NCBI GenBank assembly: GCA_015060405.1
Contig: SUYN01000012.1
Span: forward strand, 1 to 64,000
From: Bacteroidales bacterium
GTDB lineage: Bacteria; Bacteroidota; Bacteroidia; Bacteroidales; UBA932
DNA length: 64,000 nucleotides
Reading direction: 5' to 3'
Part shown: positions 61,001 to 64,000 of the stretch, piece by piece
Position numbering within the stretch: the stretch's first letter is position 1
Layout: every line of letters starts with the position of its first letter
Position numbers and translations under genes: made by a program
Notes under the pieces: model-generated
Seen by the model: the letters and a program-made list of their open reading frames with translations, nothing else
The model's database searches: none
Told to the model about the DNA's origin: nothing

Positions 61001-63649
61001 ATTGTCTGTGACGACATTTCCTGAAAGAAGGGCACTTGTCGAAGTCACATCAGACGCTCCGAGAGTAATGACAGTCGGAACTGAGGATAATGTGTTGAAA
61101 CTTGCAACATCGCTATAGGCCGTACCAGCCGAATTAGTAGCAAATGCCTTGACATAATACCTTGTATTGACAGAGAGGCCTGATACTGAAGCAGAAAAAC
61201 TGTCCTTTGAATAGGCCTGAACGACCTTGACTGATGAGGTCGGATCAACCTGTTCTGACGTGCTGTAATAGAAACCGACTTCAGATATATTCGCACCATT
61301 GTGGTCTGCAATGACGCCCGAGAATGACGCTGTAGTTGATGTAATGTCCGTTACACTTATAGCGGAAATTACCGGAAGGCCTGCCACGGTACTGAAAGTC
61401 TTTGTCTCACCCAACGAGGTTCCTTTTGCATTGATTGCATATGCACGGAATGAATATCTCGCATTGGGCTCAAGGCCTGAAAGAGTTGCGGTAAAATCAT
61501 CAGCTGTACCCGACACTCTCAATATATATGAATCCATCGTCGGCACATCTTCGCCACGCAGCCACACGAAACCGCGTTCTGTGACATCTTCCCCATTGTC
61601 GCTGATCACTTTTCCGGCAAGAGTGGCACTTTCCATAGTTATATCAGACGCTCCCACGGTCTGGACTGAAGGAGACGATGACGCCGTCATGAAATCTTTA
61701 ACTTCACTGACAGCTATACCTGCGGAGTTCTTTGCATATGCACGTACATAGTACCTGGTGAATATTTCCAACTCCTCGACATCAATAGTGAAGGAATCAT
61801 CTGCATATATCTGACTTACTTTCTTTGATGTTTCCGGATTGACATCAGCTTCCGTGCTATAGTAGAAACCCACTTCTGTTACAGTCTCTCCCCCATGATC
61901 GGCCACTATGCCCGACAACTTCACCGAGGTAGAGGTGATTGAAGACACTATCACCTCCGACAGGACAGGGAGGGCAACTGCTGTAGTGAAAGTCTTCACC
62001 TCGCCATATGACGTACCTTCTGCGTTGACCGCATAGGCACAGAAAGAATATTTCCGGTTCGGGCTGAGGCCCTTGAGGGTTGCATTGAATTCACCTACCG
62101 TGCCGCTCACCTTCAGCTTGTTGGAGTCGGTTGTCGGCTTACCGGTACCTTCCATCCAGACGAAGCCTCTTTCTGTGATCCTTTCACCATTGTCGGCAGT
62201 GATGTTTCCTGAGAGTACGGCGCTGGTGGTAGTTACGTCGCTTGAGCCGACCGTGAGGATAGAGGCTTTCTCAGCCAATGTCTCAAAGTCTACAGTCTCA
62301 CCATAAGCTGTTCCGGCAGAGTTGACTGCATAGGATCTGACATAATAACGTGTCTTAAGGGCAAGATTGTCCACTTCTATCGAGAATTCTTCTCCCTCTG
62401 AAGCCTGAGATGCCGTTTCCTGCATTGCTGAAAACAGTGTGTTGGAGGCAAGGCCTTTTGCCGACTTATGATATGCCGAATACTTAATGCTCACTTTCTG
62501 CGAAGCAGAAGGGTCGACTCCCTTGTCGGTGCCGTAATAGAAACCGACTTCCGAAACATCTTCTCCGCCATCGCTTGAAACCACGCCGGTGAAGGTTGCA
62601 GTCGTAGAGGTTATATCTGTGATTGTCGAAGTCGCCAGAACCGGCAGTGCTACCAGGGTCGTGAAGGTCCTTGATTCACCATAAGCCGTTCCGGATGCAT
62701 TGACGGCATAGGCACGGAATGTATATTTCTGATTCGGAGCAAGACCGGTCACGGTCGCGCTCATCACTCCCATTCCGCTGCCGGCGGTCATCTTGTCAGA
62801 GTCGATTGTAGGCATCACGTCACCTTCTTCCCACACAAAGCCTCGCTCAGTGACAGCAGATCCGCATTCATCTGTAACTTCTCCTGACAGGACTGCTCCC
62901 GATGCTGTAACATCCGCCGCATCGAAAGTGGAAACATTTGCTACTGCCGGAATATAAAACGGCATCACATCGCCATATGCAATGTAATCACCATCCTTGA
63001 TATATGGCTTTATATAATATTGTGTCGCATCTGCAAAACCATCAAGTACAACGGTCACCACACCTGCTTCTGAACGCACTTCACTTGCGAAGACTCCCGC
63101 CTTATGGTCGCCTTCGACAGAAAGGCCATCCGGTCCTTCTCCATAGCAGACGCCGATTTCAGTGATACCTACTCCGCTATATATGTCAGCATCAACAGCT
63201 ATTTCAACTTCGCGGCTGACCTTATCATAATCAACTATCTTCACCTCGCCGAACTCGAAGTAGCTTTCAAGCGGCTGGAGGTCGAAAGTGGTCACATCCG
63301 ACTTGAATTCGAGTTCGTCGCCGTTGGTCACGAATGAGCACAGGTAATATCTTGTTCCATATTCTCGGGACGGAAGGTCTGCCTCGAATGTGTTGGACGA
63401 GATGGTCGCATTGACCTTGACGGGATCGGACAGCGACTGGTCTTTGCTGACATAGAAGCCACAGCTGTAGACTATGTCTTCTGTCCCTTTCGGAACGGTC
63501 GAGTTCAAGGTGAATGATGACTCCTCACACTTCACCTGCGCCGGCGAAGGGATGAGGATTTCGTCTGGAGAGCGCTCTTCCTGCAGACATGAGACGGCTG
63601 CAAGAAGCAACGACATATATACTGTTAATCTCTTCATATAAGATTTCAT
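58040..63649 (-). CDS. Giant lipoprotein of about 18 fibronectin-III-like repeats
   Basis: The 1,869-residue protein has a lipoprotein signal (AAVSC, Cys21), then two divergent beta domains (to about residue 234). Nine domains follow that alternate between two types. Type A carries TERGFVW, PTxxS and YSFRAYAxNAxGTSYGE. Type B carries TEVGFYYST, VDPxxSxKVSQ and RYYVRAxAxNSAGTAY. From about 1152 a C-D-E-F set and a second C-D-E set follow. Domain B1 holds a roughly 35-residue insertion (AYHKSAKGLASNTLF). The end reads SDIDADDFKPETDWD. FN3 arrays are extended surface spacers or adhesins. Role and partner are unknown. It lies between a barrel-protein gene and the acidic-tail lipoprotein gene. Confidence 0.8.
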   Translation of the reverse strand: MKSYMKRLTVYMSLLLAAVSCLQEERSPDEILIPSPAQVKCEESSFTLNSTVPKGTEDIVYSCGFYVSKDQSLSDPVKVNATISSNTFEADLPSREYGTRYYLCSFVTNGDELEFKSDVTTFDLQPLESYFEFGEVKIVDYDKVSREVEIAVDADIYSGVGITEIGVCYGEGPDGLSVEGDHKAGVFASEVRSEAGVVTVVLDGFADATQYYIKPYIKDGDYIAYGDVMPFYIPAVANVSTFDAADVTASGAVLSGEVTDECGSAVTERGFVWEEGDVMPTIDSDKMTAGSGMGVMSATVTGLAPNQKYTFRAYAVNASGTAYGESRTFTTLVALPVLATSTITDITSTTATFTGVVSSDGGEDVSEVGFYYGTDKGVDPSASQKVSIKYSAYHKSAKGLASNTLFSAMQETASQASEGEEFSIEVDNLALKTRYYVRSYAVNSAGTAYGETVDFETLAEKASILTVGSSDVTTTSAVLSGNITADNGERITERGFVWMEGTGKPTTDSNKLKVSGTVGEFNATLKGLSPNRKYSFCAYAVNAEGTSYGEVKTFTTAVALPVLSEVIVSSITSTSVKLSGIVADHGGETVTEVGFYYSTEADVNPETSKKVSQIYADDSFTIDVEELEIFTRYYVRAYAKNSAGIAVSEVKDFMTASSSPSVQTVGASDITMESATLAGKVISDNGEDVTERGFVWLRGEDVPTMDSYILRVSGTADDFTATLSGLEPNARYSFRAYAINAKGTSLGETKTFSTVAGLPVISAISVTDITSTTASFSGVIADHNGANISEVGFYYSTSEQVDPTSSVKVVQAYSKDSFSASVSGLSVNTRYYVKAFATNSAGTAYSDVASFNTLSSVPTVITLGASDVTSTSALLSGNVVTDNGATVTERGFVWVIGDDTPTISSHKIKVDGTLGDFSTLLDNLDPNKKYSFRAYALNSEGTSYGEIVTFTTIAGLPSLTSVDVASITSTGATFSSSVIGHGGSTVTDVGFYYSTSASVDPETSSKVSQKYAKDAFSLSVNDLSIYTEYYVRAFATNAAGTAYSPVVRFTTAASAPVVRTLSSSDVKAKSANLSGTVVTDNGSAITERGFTWLKGEGNPSATSERLKVSGTTGEFSSTLSGLEPVQTYSFRAYAVNAKGTTYGEVMTFTTIPDVMTLTTGQASSVTASSASVSGSITYYGGNDVTEVGVCWSTGQNPTVSDSHKAASSVTKDFTVNLSGLNEHTTYYARAYATAKTGVTYYGDAVSFATLYKVITPSASKTTVSGITVSSASLASSVTSDGHGTITDAGFVYSTTSGPTVSGSKKSCGAKTGEFSAQITGLKDGTKYYVRSYVTNESGTGYGEEVSFTTTAISVPTLSSVTLGTVTYESASFTAKVTALNNGTLADAGFVYSTSQTPDLNSSKISCGKVADLSGKAVSLKASTIYYVRAYATNEKGTSYSAQASFTTGAAPSIPSVTTGSASSVTSSGASVSGNVTNLGIESGVTQHGHVWSTSSNLSLSSGSKSELGSRTSTGSFTSKLTGLKPNVTYYVKAYATNSEGTAYGDAITFTTEADAMTLTTGQASSVTASSASVSGSITYYGGNDVTEVGVCWSTGQSPTVSDSHKAASSVAKDFTVSLSGLNEHTTYYARAYATAKTGVTYYGPSVSFTTLYKVIAPSASKTTVSGITVSSANLVASVTSDGHGTITDAGFVYSTTSGPTVSGSKKSCGAKTGEFSAQITGLKDGTKYYVRSYVTNESGTGYGEEVSFTTTAITVPTVSAVTMGTVTYNSASFTAEVTALNNGTLTEVGFVYSTSQNPGLNSNKISCGKSASISGKAISLEAVTTYYVRAFATNEKGTAYGPEISFTTKEAPEQSDIDADDFKPETDWD
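58392..60192 (-). repeat. Direct duplication within the giant FN3 gene (offset about 1,202 bp)
   Basis: The segment from about 58392 to 58990 is nearly identical to 59594-60192, an offset of about 1,202 bp or 400 codons. It covers domains C and D. Domain E next to each copy is similar but more diverged. Near identity at the DNA level points to a recent duplication or gene conversion. Confidence 0.75.
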
Positions 63650-63659
63650 TTTCGTACTG

Positions 63660-64000
63660 TTAGAACATCACACCGAGACCGACTTCGGCTGAAGTGTATT
63701 TGAATGCAGTTGTTGAAGCTCCGGCAGAAAGTGCCACAGGGCCGAATTTGAATATAAGTCCGGCTTCTGCACTGACGCCGCTGTAGGTGTAGTCTGTGAT
63801 ATCTGCCCATCTTCCTCCTGCATCCTGCCACATGACTTTTCTTGAGCCGTAACCTGCTCCGACATACGGATAGAGGAACTTGGCCGCACGGATGAGCAGA
63901 CCTCCCGATACATTCATTATTGATTCAGCCTTGGCTCCGGACGGCCAGAAGTAGCCGCCTGTTTCGATGTCCAGGGAACTTGTGGCGTTATATACACCCT
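63660..64000 (-). CDS. Outer-membrane beta-barrel protein, C-terminal part (partial)
   Basis: An open frame enters from the right edge and ends 10 bp before the giant FN3 gene. About 113 residues are visible, with membrane-strand-like segments (LDIETGGYFWPSG, FLYPYVGAGYGSRKVMWQD, AEAGLIFKFGPVALSAGAST) and a C-terminal Phe (EVGLGVMF). These fit a barrel inserted by BAM. The 5' part is outside the window. It is probably the upstream member of the surface locus and could anchor or export the lipoproteins, but that is inference. Confidence 0.65.
   Translation of the reverse strand, partial: GVYNATSSLDIETGGYFWPSGAKAESIMNVSGGLLIRAAKFLYPYVGAGYGSRKVMWQDAGGRWADITDYTYSGVSAEAGLIFKFGPVALSAGASTTAFKYTSAEVGLGVMF

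Overview
The window is a stretch of a Bacteroidota (Bacteroidales-type) chromosome, probably from an animal-associated anaerobe. The evidence is the repeated TAnnTTTG promoter element with an upstream TTTG or TTG about 19 bp away, the absence of strong Shine-Dalgarno sites, fimbrillin-type and NigD-type lipoproteins, a TPR BamD lipoprotein, an FtsI with a C-terminal PASTA domain, and the mraZ-to-ftsZ gene order typical of the phylum. Genus and species cannot be fixed from the sequence alone.

Layout. Positions 1-870 carry no intact gene. They hold a coding-like remnant at the left edge, a pair of 22-bp direct repeats, a tandem array of five hairpin units and a strong bidirectional terminator. 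From 872 to 5677 a minus-strand envelope block encodes an Skp/OmpH chaperone, BamA, UppS and NadK. From 5775 to 10089 a plus-strand run encodes PdxJ, an OmpH-like lipoprotein, a glycosyltransferase and a LysM/periplasmic-binding fusion. From 10091 to 14886 the minus strand encodes RecN, an omega-like RNA polymerase subunit, BamD, TrxB and a short-chain dehydrogenase. From 15062 to 21281 lie a divergent Fur-family regulator, CstA, a NigD-like lipoprotein, a fimbrillin-like lipoprotein and a carboxyltransferase whose biotinyl-like domain has no biotinylation lysine. A tRNA-His follows, then a porin and nucleoside-gate membrane protein pair, RadC, Upp, RpoN with a SPOR protein and an LEA-like lipoprotein, MiaB, GlpK-GlpF and an M23 peptidase.

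From 33376 to 48662 runs a complete 13-gene dcw cluster (mraZ, rsmH, ftsL-like, ftsI, murE, mraY, murD, ftsW, murG, murC, ftsQ, ftsA, ftsZ). All genes are on the plus strand with very short gaps or overlaps, so peptidoglycan precursor synthesis and divisome proteins are made together. A short element bounded by inverted repeats separates it from gltX. Two paralogous small outer-membrane proteins, a transglutaminase-like/LPP20-like secreted pair and an Rpn-type nuclease come next.

The right end (55147 to the window edge) is the most accessory-looking part. It is a four-gene minus-strand locus: a beta-barrel protein (cut by the window edge), a 1,869-residue lipoprotein of about 18 fibronectin-III-like repeats, a lipoprotein with an acidic Trp/Asp repeat tail, and a lipoprotein ending in a SUMF1/C-type-lectin-like domain. 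The last two share an N-terminal domain. The 3' end of the SUMF1-like gene has the codon pattern expected of a diversity-generating-retroelement variable region, but no reverse transcriptase or template repeat was found in this window. This locus is the best candidate for an undescribed surface-display or ligand-binding system.
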